Positions 43,571 to 50,821 of a stretch of 60,915 bases of DNA are shown here, one piece after another. Origin of the DNA: Streptomyces californicus (lineage in GTDB: Bacteria; Actinomycetota; Actinomycetes; Streptomycetales; Streptomycetaceae); assembly GCF_000717645.1 (NCBI RefSeq), contig NZ_JNZZ01000033.1, positions 1 to 60,915 of the forward strand. The letters run 5' to 3'. Positions within the stretch are counted from its first letter, which is position 1. The number at the start of each line of letters is the position of its first letter. The translations under genes and the position numbers were made by a program. The notes below the pieces were generated by a model. That model was not told the origin of the DNA and did no database searches. It worked only from the letters and a program-made list of their open reading frames with translations.

Positions 43571-44761
43571 GTGAGTGACAGGACGGGACTGGCCGCAGTG
43601 CTGGCGGCCGCGGAGAAAGCCGCACCGGTGGATTCTCTCGACGTCGTGGCGCGCGACCTGCGGAGCCGGTTCGGCGCGCGGTCCGTGTCGTTCCTCTTCG
43701 TGGACGTGGTCGGCAACCGGCTGCTGCGGGTCAACGACACGGCCGACGGCTCCCGGGAGGACCGCACCGAACGGGTCCCCCTGGCCGGCAGCGGCATCTA
43801 CGACAAGGTGCTGCGCTCGCAGAAGCCGGTGCGGGTCGAGCAGGACGGGCGCGGTCAGCGGGTCCTCGCGCCCGTCACCAATCGCGGTGACGCCATCGGC
43901 GTGCTGGAGCTGTTCCTCGACACCGTCACGGAGGACGTGCTGAGCCGGGTCGAGGAGGCCGCGCACGCGCTGGCGTACATCATCGTCACCGACCGCCGCT
44001 TCACCGACCTCTACCACTGGGGCAACCGCACCACGCCGGTCAGCCTGGCGGCGGAGATCCAGCGCCAGCTCCTGCCCTCCGCCCCCTCCTGCGACGCGGC
44101 CGAGTTCTCCCTGGCCGGGGCGCTGGTCCCGGCCTCCGACATCGCCGGGGACACCTACGACTACAGCCTCGACAACAACGCCCTCCACCTGTCCGTCACC
44201 GACGCCATGGGCCACGACGTCAACGCCTCGCTCATGGCCACCCTCGTCGTGAACGCGTCGCGCGGCGCCCGCCGGGCGGGGGCGGAACTGACGGAGCAGG
44301 CCCGCCAGATGCACCAGGCCCTCCTCGACCACGGGAACAGCACGTTCGCCACCGGCCAGTTGCTGCGCATCGCCCTGGACGGGAGCCGCGCCCAGCTCGT
44401 CAACGCCGGCCATCCGCGCCCGCTCCGGCTGCGTGACGGCACGGTCGAGGAGGTCGCGCCGAAGGTCGACATGCCCTTCGGCTTCCCGCCGCAGGGCGCG
44501 TACCAGGTGCAGGAGCTGGATCTGCGCCCCGGCGACCGCCTCCTGCTGTACACCGACGGCGTGCAGGAGCGGGAGGCGGCGGCGGTGGACCTGCCCGGAA
44601 TCCTGCTGCGGACCGCGGCGGAGCACCCCCGGGAGGTGGTCCGCGCGATGGTCACGGCGGTCGCCGACGCGTACGACGGCCACGCGCCCAAGGACGACGC
44701 CACCGCCCTGTGCCTGGACTGGCACGGCCCGGACGGCGGGGCACGGGCCGCGGCCAGGTAG
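43571..44761 (+). CDS. GAF-PP2C (SpoIIE/RsbU-type) phosphatase
   Basis: This is a 396-residue protein. A GAF-like sensor domain covers about 20-135 ([36 protein letters not shown]) and a SpoIIE-type phosphatase domain about 160-385. Metal-binding and catalytic motifs are [44 protein letters not shown] and KDDATALCL. In family members the first is usually DVGGDFYD, so this is a mild variant with both Asp kept. I choose GTG 43571, five bases after GGAGG; the preceding GTG is too close to it. Such proteins dephosphorylate anti-sigma-factor antagonists. No partner gene lies alongside. The upstream region is AT-rich, with a small dyad (tgag-N7-ctca, 43449). Confidence 0.9.
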   Translation: MSDRTGLAAVLAAAEKAAPVDSLDVVARDLRSRFGARSVSFLFVDVVGNRLLRVNDTADGSREDRTERVPLAGSGIYDKVLRSQKPVRVEQDGRGQRVLAPVTNRGDAIGVLELFLDTVTEDVLSRVEEAAHALAYIIVTDRRFTDLYHWGNRTTPVSLAAEIQRQLLPSAPSCDAAEFSLAGALVPASDIAGDTYDYSLDNNALHLSVTDAMGHDVNASLMATLVVNASRGARRAGAELTEQARQMHQALLDHGNSTFATGQLLRIALDGSRAQLVNAGHPRPLRLRDGTVEEVAPKVDMPFGFPPQGAYQVQELDLRPGDRLLLYTDGVQEREAAAVDLPGILLRTAAEHPREVVRAMVTAVADAYDGHAPKDDATALCLDWHGPDGGARAAAR

Positions 44762-44774
44762 CTTCCGCCGGCGC

Positions 44775-45968
44775 TCAGCCCCGTACGGGCACCGGGTTGT
44801 CCGGGGTGTCCAGCCACGGCGTGTGCCTGCCGTCGGGGGCGATGGTCAGGCCGAACCGTTCCGGCCCGGGGCGGCCGGACTCGCGCCACCAGCCGTGGGC
44901 GGCCTCGACCGACGCCCACAACCGGCGCGGCCCGTGCTCCCACACGGTGAAGCGGTCGGTGGTCCGCCCGTCCAGGTCCACGGCCGCCCAGGAGGCCGCG
45001 TCGGTGGTGGCCAGCCAGAGGCGGGAGGCGACGCCCTTGACGTCGGGGTTCTCGTGCCAGGTCCGCCAGACGCCGGGCAGTTGCAGCCCGATCGCGAACT
45101 GCGCGGCCCAGTCCCCGCCGGCGACCGCCCCGGGGGCCAGCCGGGTCGCGGACTCCTGCGGCACGTGGTGGTCCCGCACCACATCGCGGTAGATCCGCAG
45201 GTCCGTACGCTGCCCCCGCATCAGCATGAACGCCGAGTACGGCGAGAAGGAGCCGGACGCGCCCCCGTACCCGTCGACGGTGAGCCTGAGCAGCCCGTAG
45301 CAGAGCCAGGGCGACTCCCACGGTACGAGGACGATCCCGCCCGGCCGCGTCCCCTCGATCCACGCCGGAGGGACGGACCGTACGGAGCAGGTCGCGACGG
45401 TCCGGTCGTACGGGCCTTCGGCCCCGGCCCCCCGCGCCCCGTCGCCCCGGACCGTCCGGACGCCGAGCCCCGCGTCCTCCAGCCGGGCCGCCGCCCGCGC
45501 CGCCAGCGCCGGGTCCACCTCGACGGTGGTCACCCGGCCCGGTCCGAGGCGGTGGGCGAGGAGTGCCGCGTTCCACCCGGTCCCGGTGCCGATCTCCAGG
45601 ACGCGGTGGCCGGGGCGCACGTCCAGCAGGTCGAGCATGCGGAAGACGATGGACGGGGCGGACGCGGAGGAGGAAGCCCAGCGCTCCCCCGGTGCGGCGG
45701 TGCCCCCGTCGTTGACCTGGGTGACGACGGCGGTGTCGGCGTAGGCGTGGCGCAGCCAGTCCACCGGAGCCGCCTCCCGGTCGCACTCCACCAGGTCCTC
45801 GCCCACCCAGACGGTCCCGGGCAGGAACGTGTGCCGGGGCACGCCCCTGAAGGCGGCCTCCCACACCGGGGCCATCGGCGCGCCCAGGCTCTCGTTCACC
45901 GAGTCGAGCAGGCCGGCCGCCAGGGCGGTCACGTCGTCCGCCCGCTCCTCCACTCCGTTCGCCTCCAT
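44775..45968 (-). CDS. PIMT-like SAM methyltransferase with C-terminal extension (RiPP-maturase type)
   Basis: This is a 397-residue protein. Residues 1 to about 215 resemble protein-L-isoaspartate O-methyltransferase: MAPVWEAAFRGVPRHTFLPG, then TAVVTQVNDG and SSSASAPSIVFRMLDLLDVR (like the PIMT TISQPxxVAxM motif), SAM-binding VLEIGTGTGWNAALL and VTTVEVDP. About 180 extra residues follow, ending FGLTIAPDGRHTPWLDTPDN. This length and layout match the PIMT-type enzymes of graspetide and FxLD RiPP clusters rather than the ~220-residue repair enzyme. No ATP-grasp ligase or dehydratase is nearby. It starts 11 bases after the stop of a 39-residue peptide gene. It may act on that peptide or on an aspartate in another protein. 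The family reading is from memory of the motifs. Confidence 0.75.
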   Translation of the reverse strand: MEANGVEERADDVTALAAGLLDSVNESLGAPMAPVWEAAFRGVPRHTFLPGTVWVGEDLVECDREAAPVDWLRHAYADTAVVTQVNDGGTAAPGERWASSSASAPSIVFRMLDLLDVRPGHRVLEIGTGTGWNAALLAHRLGPGRVTTVEVDPALAARAAARLEDAGLGVRTVRGDGARGAGAEGPYDRTVATCSVRSVPPAWIEGTRPGGIVLVPWESPWLCYGLLRLTVDGYGGASGSFSPYSAFMLMRGQRTDLRIYRDVVRDHHVPQESATRLAPGAVAGGDWAAQFAIGLQLPGVWRTWHENPDVKGVASRLWLATTDAASWAAVDLDGRTTDRFTVWEHGPRRLWASVEAAHGWWRESGRPGPERFGLTIAPDGRHTPWLDTPDNPVPVRG

Positions 45969-45979
45969 GCGCGGTGCGC

Positions 45980-46099
45980 CTACTTTCCCTTGTGCTTCGG
46001 CTCCGGCGCCGGCTTGGCGGTGTCGGACGACGGCTTCGCCGTGCCCGGGTCCTTGCCACCCGCGTGCTTCCCGTCGCCTTTGCCTGTTCCCCAGCCCAT
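45980..46099 (-). CDS. Lysine/glycine-rich 39-residue peptide upstream of the methyltransferase
   Basis: The ATG at 46099 opens a short frame reading MGWGTGKGDGKHAGGKDPGT and then AKPSSDTAKPAPEPKHKGK, stopping 11 bases before the methyltransferase start. GAGAGG precedes it at a long spacing of about 11 bases. The peptide has ten Lys, no hydrophobic helix and no cysteine, with two Asp-containing motifs (GDGK, SSDTAK). Its spacing points to co-translation with the methyltransferase. It could be a substrate or precursor, or a small accessory protein. It does not match the RiPP precursor families I know. Confidence 0.6.
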   Translation of the reverse strand: MGWGTGKGDGKHAGGKDPGTAKPSSDTAKPAPEPKHKGK

Positions 46100-46145
46100 G
46101 GCTCTCGGTTCCTCTCCCCTGATCGGTCGTGAACGGCTCGGTCGC

Positions 46146-46180
46146 ATCGCAATCTGGCCGTCCGCGTACGTCACTGCGAT
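46146..46180 (-). promoter_or_regulatory. Inverted repeat upstream of the peptide/methyltransferase genes
   Basis: ATCGCA (46146-46151) and TGCGAT (46175-46180) form a widely spaced dyad in the 142-base gap between the Scr1-type regulator gene and the peptide gene. The spacing is about three helical turns centre to centre. It is a candidate operator for the adjacent regulator, on weak evidence. Confidence 0.3.
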
Positions 46181-46241
46181 ACGTCGAACGTAGGGAAGGG
46201 GCGGGCAGGGAAGCCACGTTGTTGCATGTGATTGCGCGGAT

Positions 46242-47090
46242 TCACCGGAGGGAGTCCAGAGCTGCCACGATCAAGGCGCGCGCGTCGACCCCGTACACAG
46301 CCATCTCAGCCAGTTCGGCGAAGGTGTCGGCGTACATCGCGACCTCGCTGGGTTGCGTGAGCGTGAGGTAGCCGGAGACCAGCTCGACGTTGGTCCGGTC
46401 GCTGTCGAAGATCCAGAACCCTTCCACAGGCATTCTGGAACGCTCCGCGCTCGTCGGGATCACTCCGAGACTGACGTTGGGCAGAGAACCCACGGTGAGA
46501 AGGTGGCCGAGCTGCCCGACGAGCACGTCCGTTCCGCCGATGCCGTTGCGCAGAACCGGCTCCTCCACGAGGAACGCGAATCGGCGTCCTCCTTCGTACA
46601 GCACACGCTGCCGCTCCATACGTGCGGCCACGGCCTCCGCCACGTCGTCGACCTCGACACGTCGGCGCTGAACAGCACGCAACACCGCCTCGGTGTACCC
46701 GCGGGTCTGGATGAGCCCAGGAACGAACCACGACGAGTAGGACCGGAAGCGGCGCGTGCGCTCGAACAGCGGCAAGCGCGCTTCTTGGGCCTGCTTGAGC
46801 CCCGCTTGCTCCATGCGCCGCCAGCCGATCCACATTCCTTCGGCGCTCCGCAGCGATGCGAGAAGGTCGGCGGTCTGGTCCTCCGCACCGCACGCCCGGC
46901 ACCAGGCCCGGATGTCACCGGTCGACGGGGGCGTGCGGGCGTTCATGATCCGGGAGGACTTGGAGGGGTGCCAGCCGCAGCGCACGGCGAGCTCCCGCCC
47001 GGTGAGCCCGGCGTCCCGTGCGAGGCCGGCGAGCCGGTCCGCGAGGATTCGCCGTGCTTGCTGCGCACTCGAAGAAGGTGACTCGGCCAT
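46242..47090 (-). CDS. Scr1-type XRE regulator (HTH + DUF5753)
   Basis: This is a 282-residue regulator with an N-terminal helix-turn-helix (LTGRELAVRCGWHPSKSSRI, about 25-50) and the DUF5753 ligand/partner domain from about 105. The latter is recognisable by FRSYSSWFVPGLIQTRGYTE, the AARMERQRVLYE helix and GSLPNVSLGVIP. Genes of this family, such as SCO4441 (scr1), pair with DUF397 genes in a toxin-antitoxin-like arrangement; here the partner gene upstream encodes DUF6879 instead. ATG 47090 begins nine bases after that gene's stop. The helix-turn-helix region is well preserved. It probably regulates its own operon and perhaps the downstream peptide/methyltransferase pair. Confidence 0.88.
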   Translation of the reverse strand: MAESPSSSAQQARRILADRLAGLARDAGLTGRELAVRCGWHPSKSSRIMNARTPPSTGDIRAWCRACGAEDQTADLLASLRSAEGMWIGWRRMEQAGLKQAQEARLPLFERTRRFRSYSSWFVPGLIQTRGYTEAVLRAVQRRRVEVDDVAEAVAARMERQRVLYEGGRRFAFLVEEPVLRNGIGGTDVLVGQLGHLLTVGSLPNVSLGVIPTSAERSRMPVEGFWIFDSDRTNVELVSGYLTLTQPSEVAMYADTFAELAEMAVYGVDARALIVAALDSLR

Positions 47091-47099
47091 GGCTACGTG

Positions 47100-47714
47100 T
47101 CAGCGGGGTCTGTAGTTCTCATGAGGCGTAGCACGTTCCCACACCGCATCGAAGGCGTCGACACACAGCTTCACCAGTCCGGGGTCAGCCGTGTACTCCC
47201 GCCCGTTCTCGTCCAACTCCCCGTGACCGGTGAAGTGGTGGAGGAGAACCCGCTCTCCGTCGAACACCCAGAAGTCAGTGCTGGGCAGCGCGAGGCCGGT
47301 CGCCCTCCGCCTGGGCAGCCAGCGCACCGCCTCTCCCGCTGCGACATTCGTGAACGTGATGTCGTACTCGTACGCCACGTAGTCGCTGATCGGTTCCGAT
47401 ACGACTCGGCCCCGCCGGACCGTCACCCCTCGGTCGACGGCGTCGCGCACCGCGTCATGCCAGCCGTTCCACCACGCTGCCCGCTCGTCGCGGTCCAGCC
47501 GCGCCCCGTGCTGCCACGCGATGTACCCGGGATCATCGAGGGTGTACGCGTCGCGCAATTCGAGGTGCACCGCGGACTGTCGAGCTTGCGCCAGCGCCTC
47601 ACGCGCCGGGGGCTGGACGTTCCTCCCGCCCAGCAGCGTGGTGAACCTGCTGAGCAGGAAGGAAGGCCAGCATGGCTGCCGGAAGCCTGATGATCGTCTC
47701 GTTGTCCGGAACAT
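47100..47714 (-). CDS. DUF6879 family protein (start uncertain)
   Basis: The protein has the DUF6879 pattern: an N-terminal helix (ALAQARQSAVHLELRDAYTL), WQHGARLDRDERAAWWNGWH, then a beta region with VRRGRVVSEPISDYVAYEYD and LPSTDFWVFDGERVLLHHFT. These proteins accompany Scr1-type regulators in many actinobacteria and have no proven activity. The only standard start in frame is ATG 47714, which lies deep inside the preceding gene and would give an unusual Arg-rich leader. Homologues would start near LLSRFTTLL (about 47655), where no ATG, GTG or TTG exists in this frame. Translation may begin at CTG or depend on coupling to the upstream gene. Confidence 0.75.
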   Translation of the reverse strand: MFRTTRRSSGFRQPCWPSFLLSRFTTLLGGRNVQPPAREALAQARQSAVHLELRDAYTLDDPGYIAWQHGARLDRDERAAWWNGWHDAVRDAVDRGVTVRRGRVVSEPISDYVAYEYDITFTNVAAGEAVRWLPRRRATGLALPSTDFWVFDGERVLLHHFTGHGELDENGREYTADPGLVKLCVDAFDAVWERATPHENYRPR

Positions 47715-47880
47715 CGGTGGAATGACCCGGGATGGAACCGACTTCCTTGCAACTCCCGACTTCCGCGTCAGTCGCTCTGTACGACTGGATCAGAAGGTCT
47801 CCGGTCTCTTCGTGGAGCCAGATCGTGGGCGACTCGTCGGTCGGCGAGTCGGGGTCGATCCCGAGGAACCGTAAAGCCAT
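47599..47880 (-). CDS. Small conserved partner of DUF6879/Scr1 modules, with TTA codon
   Basis: This is a 93-residue protein, MALRFLGIDPDSPTDESPTI followed by WLHEETGDLLIQSYR and ETIIRLPAAMLAFLP. It matches the small acidic protein that often precedes DUF6879 and Scr1 genes in Streptomyces. The start is ATG 47880, with CAGGAG nearby. Codon 3 is TTA (47874-47872), one of three in-frame TTA codons I found in the window, so translation should need the bldA tRNA. The last ~20 codons overlap the DUF6879 frame. Its function is unknown. Confidence 0.78.
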   Translation of the reverse strand: MALRFLGIDPDSPTDESPTIWLHEETGDLLIQSYRATDAEVGSCKEVGSIPGHSTDVPDNETIIRLPAAMLAFLPAQQVHHAAGREERPAPGA

Positions 47881-48031
47881 GGCTTGCTCCTGTTGCCGAA
47901 GGGTTGCATCGGCATGCACGAGCCTTTCCCTCAAGTGCCGCAGCCGTCAACGCCTCAGAGGGGGCGCAGGGAGGGGAAGGGAGCGACTGGGGGCGCAGTG
48001 CCTTGTCACCCGCACCTCGACCCACCCCCCC

Positions 48032-49336
48032 CTACCCCACCCCGGCCCGCTCCAGCATGCGCCGCTGGTGTTCGCGGCCGAGGGTCTCGTAGCCGACGAC
48101 CGTCACGAACGGCGCGAGCATCACCACGATCAGGCAGACGGCGAGCGGGGCGCCCGTGACGGCCAGGAGGGCGGCCACCAGCAGGACGGCGGCGGTCAGG
48201 CCGATGAGGAGGATGTGGAAGCGGTCGCCCGCCGAGAGCAGCAGGGCGTGCAGCAGGTAGACGACCAGAAGGTAGAGGGCGACGGGGAGGGCCAGGGCGA
48301 GCACGACCGTCGTGCGGGAGATCTCCGCGTGGTGCTCCAGGGAGAGGCCCGCCACGTGCAGCCCGGCCCCGGCGCCGGCGACGCCGATGAACAGGGGGAT
48401 GTGGCCGTACCCGAAGAGGTAGCCCCGGTTGCGGCGGTGTTCCAGGACGTCGCCGAACGGCGTCGTGAAGTAGACCCACCACATGCCGAAGGTGAGGCCG
48501 ACGCCCACGACGACGACGGCGATCGCGTTCCCGGTCCAGGCCGTGCCGTCGGCCCCGCCGAGCAGTTCGCCCGAGCTGGCGACCGTGCCCACCACGCTCT
48601 CCCCGAGCACGATGATGGCGAACAGGCTGTACCGCTCCGCCATGTGGTGCGGGTGCCAGGGCGTACCGCCCGCCGCGCCCTGGGCGAAGACGGGAAGCGC
48701 GAGTTCCAGCGCGCCGAGGACGATGAACGCCGCGAAGACGACGTAGACCGGCAGCCCGACGAAGGCCAGGACGACCCAGCCGGCCTGGGCGACCACCGTC
48801 CAGCGGATGTTGGCCAGGCAGACGCCACGGAAGCCGGGGGCCTCCCGGGCCGCCCGCCCCCACTGGAGGACCATCGCGATCCGCATCACGACGTACCCGG
48901 CGACCATGGCGCGCAGCTCCAGGTGGCCGCCCTCGTCGACGGAGTGGAACATCGCCGGGAGCCCGAGGGAGAAGACGACGACCCCGATCATCTGGACCAT
49001 CGTCAGGGCCCGGTAGAGCCAGTCGTCGGTGGCGAACGCGGAGGCGAACCAGCTGAAGCTGATCCAGGCGACGCTGATGGCGAACATCGCCATGACGAAC
49101 GCGGTGACCGCGTGCGCCAGGTGCCCCTCGGCGAGCAACTCCGCGAACTGCGACGACGCCGTGCCCACCGCGACGACGAACGTCAGGTCGAACAGCAGCT
49201 CCAGCGGCGAGGAGACCCGCCCGCTCTCCCCCGGGTCGCGGCCGGACATCGGGACGAGCCGTCGCGCCCGGCCGGACGGAGTGCCTTTTTCACGGTCTTT
49301 GTCGCTCTTGCGGTGTTCTGGCATGCGCGTCATCAT
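48032..49336 (-). CDS. LtrA-like (low temperature requirement A) membrane protein
   Basis: This is a polytopic protein of 434 residues. It has the family entry SSPLELLFDLTFVVAVGTAS, then about twelve hydrophobic helices. The family marker AERYSLFAIIVLGESVVGTV lies mid-protein, and GYGHIPLFIGVAGAGAGLHV further on. The ATG at 49336 overlaps the TGA of the upstream gene (ATGA), so it is translationally coupled; an ATG at 49324 is also possible. LtrA was named from a Listeria cold-growth mutant, and its biochemical role is unknown. There is no sign of a transport motif. Confidence 0.88.
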   Translation of the reverse strand: MMTRMPEHRKSDKDREKGTPSGRARRLVPMSGRDPGESGRVSSPLELLFDLTFVVAVGTASSQFAELLAEGHLAHAVTAFVMAMFAISVAWISFSWFASAFATDDWLYRALTMVQMIGVVVFSLGLPAMFHSVDEGGHLELRAMVAGYVVMRIAMVLQWGRAAREAPGFRGVCLANIRWTVVAQAGWVVLAFVGLPVYVVFAAFIVLGALELALPVFAQGAAGGTPWHPHHMAERYSLFAIIVLGESVVGTVASSGELLGGADGTAWTGNAIAVVVVGVGLTFGMWWVYFTTPFGDVLEHRRNRGYLFGYGHIPLFIGVAGAGAGLHVAGLSLEHHAEISRTTVVLALALPVALYLLVVYLLHALLLSAGDRFHILLIGLTAAVLLVAALLAVTGAPLAVCLIVVMLAPFVTVVGYETLGREHQRRMLERAGVG

Positions 49337-49758
49337 TCCCACGCCCGGCCGTGGCGCCCCGCATCCACGCCGTCGCGCGGCGCGAGGTGCGGGTGCTGCC
49401 GCGCCAGTACGGCGTCCACCGCCGCGAGCGTCCCGTCGAGGACGGCCCAGTCGTGGGCGGCGGGGTGCTCCGCGAACAGCCCGCACGCGTCCTCGCCCCG
49501 GGGGTCGGTCACGCCGCACCAGGCGAGTTCCGCCAGGGTCGCCCGGTCGCCGCTCCAGCGCGCCCAGACGGCGAGGTGGCGGGGATCGTCCTCCCACAGC
49601 ACCATCGCGTGGTCCGCGTCGTGCCCGGCGGCCAGCTCGCAGAGGACGTACCCGGCTTCCGGCCGGCGACCGCCGCGCCCGGCGAGCCGCACCAGGAACT
49701 CCGGCGGCGGCAGCAGGGTCACGGCGGTGCAGGGGGTGGAGGGATGGGAGGGGTTCAT
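49333..49758 (-). CDS. Uncharacterised protein, paralogue of the next upstream gene
   Basis: This is a 141-residue soluble protein. It shares with the 151-residue protein encoded just upstream the ordered pattern CTAVT, then VLCEL, HD...HA, LW and WSGD, so the two are paralogues. ATG 49758 has AGGAGG ten bases upstream. Two Cys in the second half (AWCGVTDPRGEDACGLF) are not shared. Its stop overlaps the ltrA-like start. I do not recognise a named family. The conserved Cys, His and Trp positions could mark a binding site, but no catalytic motif is evident. Confidence 0.7.
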   Translation of the reverse strand: MNPSHPSTPCTAVTLLPPPEFLVRLAGRGGRRPEAGYVLCELAAGHDADHAMVLWEDDPRHLAVWARWSGDRATLAELAWCGVTDPRGEDACGLFAEHPAAHDWAVLDGTLAAVDAVLARQHPHLAPRDGVDAGRHGRAWE

Positions 49759-49838
49759 GTGCGGTGGGCCTCCTGTCGCCGTCACGGCGCGTCGCTCTCG
49801 GGTCCGTCGGGTGCGTCGGGGTTGCCGGGCGGTCCGGC

Positions 49839-49912
49839 GTCGCCCGGCGGCTCACGGCGGCCCTGGGTCGCCCGGCGGCTCACGGTGGTCCGGCGGGTCA
49901 CCGTCGCCCGGC
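49839..49912. repeat. 28-bp imperfect tandem repeat at a gene end
   Basis: gtcgcccggcggctcacgg occurs at 49839-49857 and 49867-49885, and a partial copy starts at 49903. The array spans the stop of the gene at 49852-50307 and encodes its repetitive PPGD/PPDH tail, so the tail length may vary between strains. Confidence 0.8.
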
Positions 49913-50307
49913 GGGCCCGGGGGCCGGTCGGCGATCAGGTCGCCGAGCGGATCGGTCACCGAGAAGGAGTGCGGCCCGGAGTGGTGGTCGAAGAACGCGC
50001 ACTGGGTGACCGCCCCCGTCGCCAGGACGCGCAGCCGGGCCGGGCACACCGGCAGCACGTCGAGCCGGTGGACGCGGTGCGCCCCGTCTCCCGACCAGAG
50101 CAGCCACAGCTCCTCGCCGAACGTGGTCTCCGACAGCCACAGATGGGCTGCGTGCTCGACCGACTCGTCGTGCTCACCCAGTTCGCACAGCACGAAGTCG
50201 TCCTGCTCGACGTAGTCGGTCGGGCGCGCGGGCCCGCCGTCCATCGCGGCGAGCGCCAACAGCGCCTCGGCGTACGGGATGTCGGTCACGGCGGTGCATT
50301 GCAGCAC
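49852..50307 (-). CDS. Uncharacterised protein, first of a paralogous pair, with Pro/Gly/Asp-rich tail
   Basis: This is a 151-residue protein starting at GTG 50307 (MLQCTAVTDIPYAEALLALA). The first ~120 residues share CTAVT, FVLCELGEHDESVEHAAHLW and LWLLWSGD with the next gene. The tail DRPPGPPGDGDPPDHREPPG is encoded by the tandem repeat and looks unstructured. It lies 93 bases upstream of its paralogue. It is likely a cytoplasmic protein of unknown function, possibly forming a heterodimer with the neighbour. Confidence 0.68.
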   Translation of the reverse strand: MLQCTAVTDIPYAEALLALAAMDGGPARPTDYVEQDDFVLCELGEHDESVEHAAHLWLSETTFGEELWLLWSGDGAHRVHRLDVLPVCPARLRVLATGAVTQCAFFDHHSGPHSFSVTDPLGDLIADRPPGPPGDGDPPDHREPPGDPGPP

Positions 50308-50370
50308 GGCGTCAGCCCCCTTCCGTCCACGTCGGACCCGCCGGAGCCCCGCCCGTCGCTTCCTCCCCGT

Positions 50371-50727
50371 TCACAGCACCTCTCCCCGGCTGCGGGCGTT
50401 GAGCCGGGCGGTACGGGCCCGAAGCTGCTCCATGAGCAACGCGGGCCGTACGAATCGGGGTTCGACCTCCCACTCGCGTCCGCCGCCGACCGGCCGGAGG
50501 GACCAGTACGGCCCCGCGACGCCCCGGAACTCCCCGACCCGGTCACCCCGGCTCGTATCCACCAGCAGGACCCCACGGGTTGGGACGGCGGAGGCAGGGG
50601 GGACGCCCGGGGCAGCAGGGCCGGCGGGGACGCCCGGGGCAGCAGGACCGGCAGATCCGGCCGAAGGCTCGCGTAAAGGCTGCTCCGGGGGCTGTTCCGC
50701 ATTCGGGCTGGCGTTCTCGCCGTACAC
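50371..50727 (-). CDS. Conserved hypothetical protein with TTA codon, divergent from Scr1 gene
   Basis: This is a 118-residue protein. The N-terminal half is Ala/Pro/Gly-rich (PAAPGVPAGPAAPGVPPASA, a duplicated unit). The C-terminal ~70 residues form a compact domain, GVLLVDTSRGDRVGEFRGVA then GPYWSLRPVGGGREWEVEP and VRPALLMEQLRARTARLNAR. That domain matches small proteins often placed opposite HTH-DUF397 pairs in Streptomyces. GTG 50727 has GAGGAG six bases upstream. Codon 18 (50676-50674) is TTA, so bldA dependence is expected. Its start is 94 bases from the divergent regulator gene. Its function is unknown. Confidence 0.78.
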   Translation of the reverse strand: MYGENASPNAEQPPEQPLREPSAGSAGPAAPGVPAGPAAPGVPPASAVPTRGVLLVDTSRGDRVGEFRGVAGPYWSLRPVGGGREWEVEPRFVRPALLMEQLRARTARLNARSRGEVL

Positions 50728-50821
50728 CGTTCGCTCCTCTCTGTAGCCAAACGGCTACCGGGGCGACACAGCGTGGCCTAGCGTGAGACTCGCCATCAAC
50801 GTTTCAAATCCGGGGGGTACG

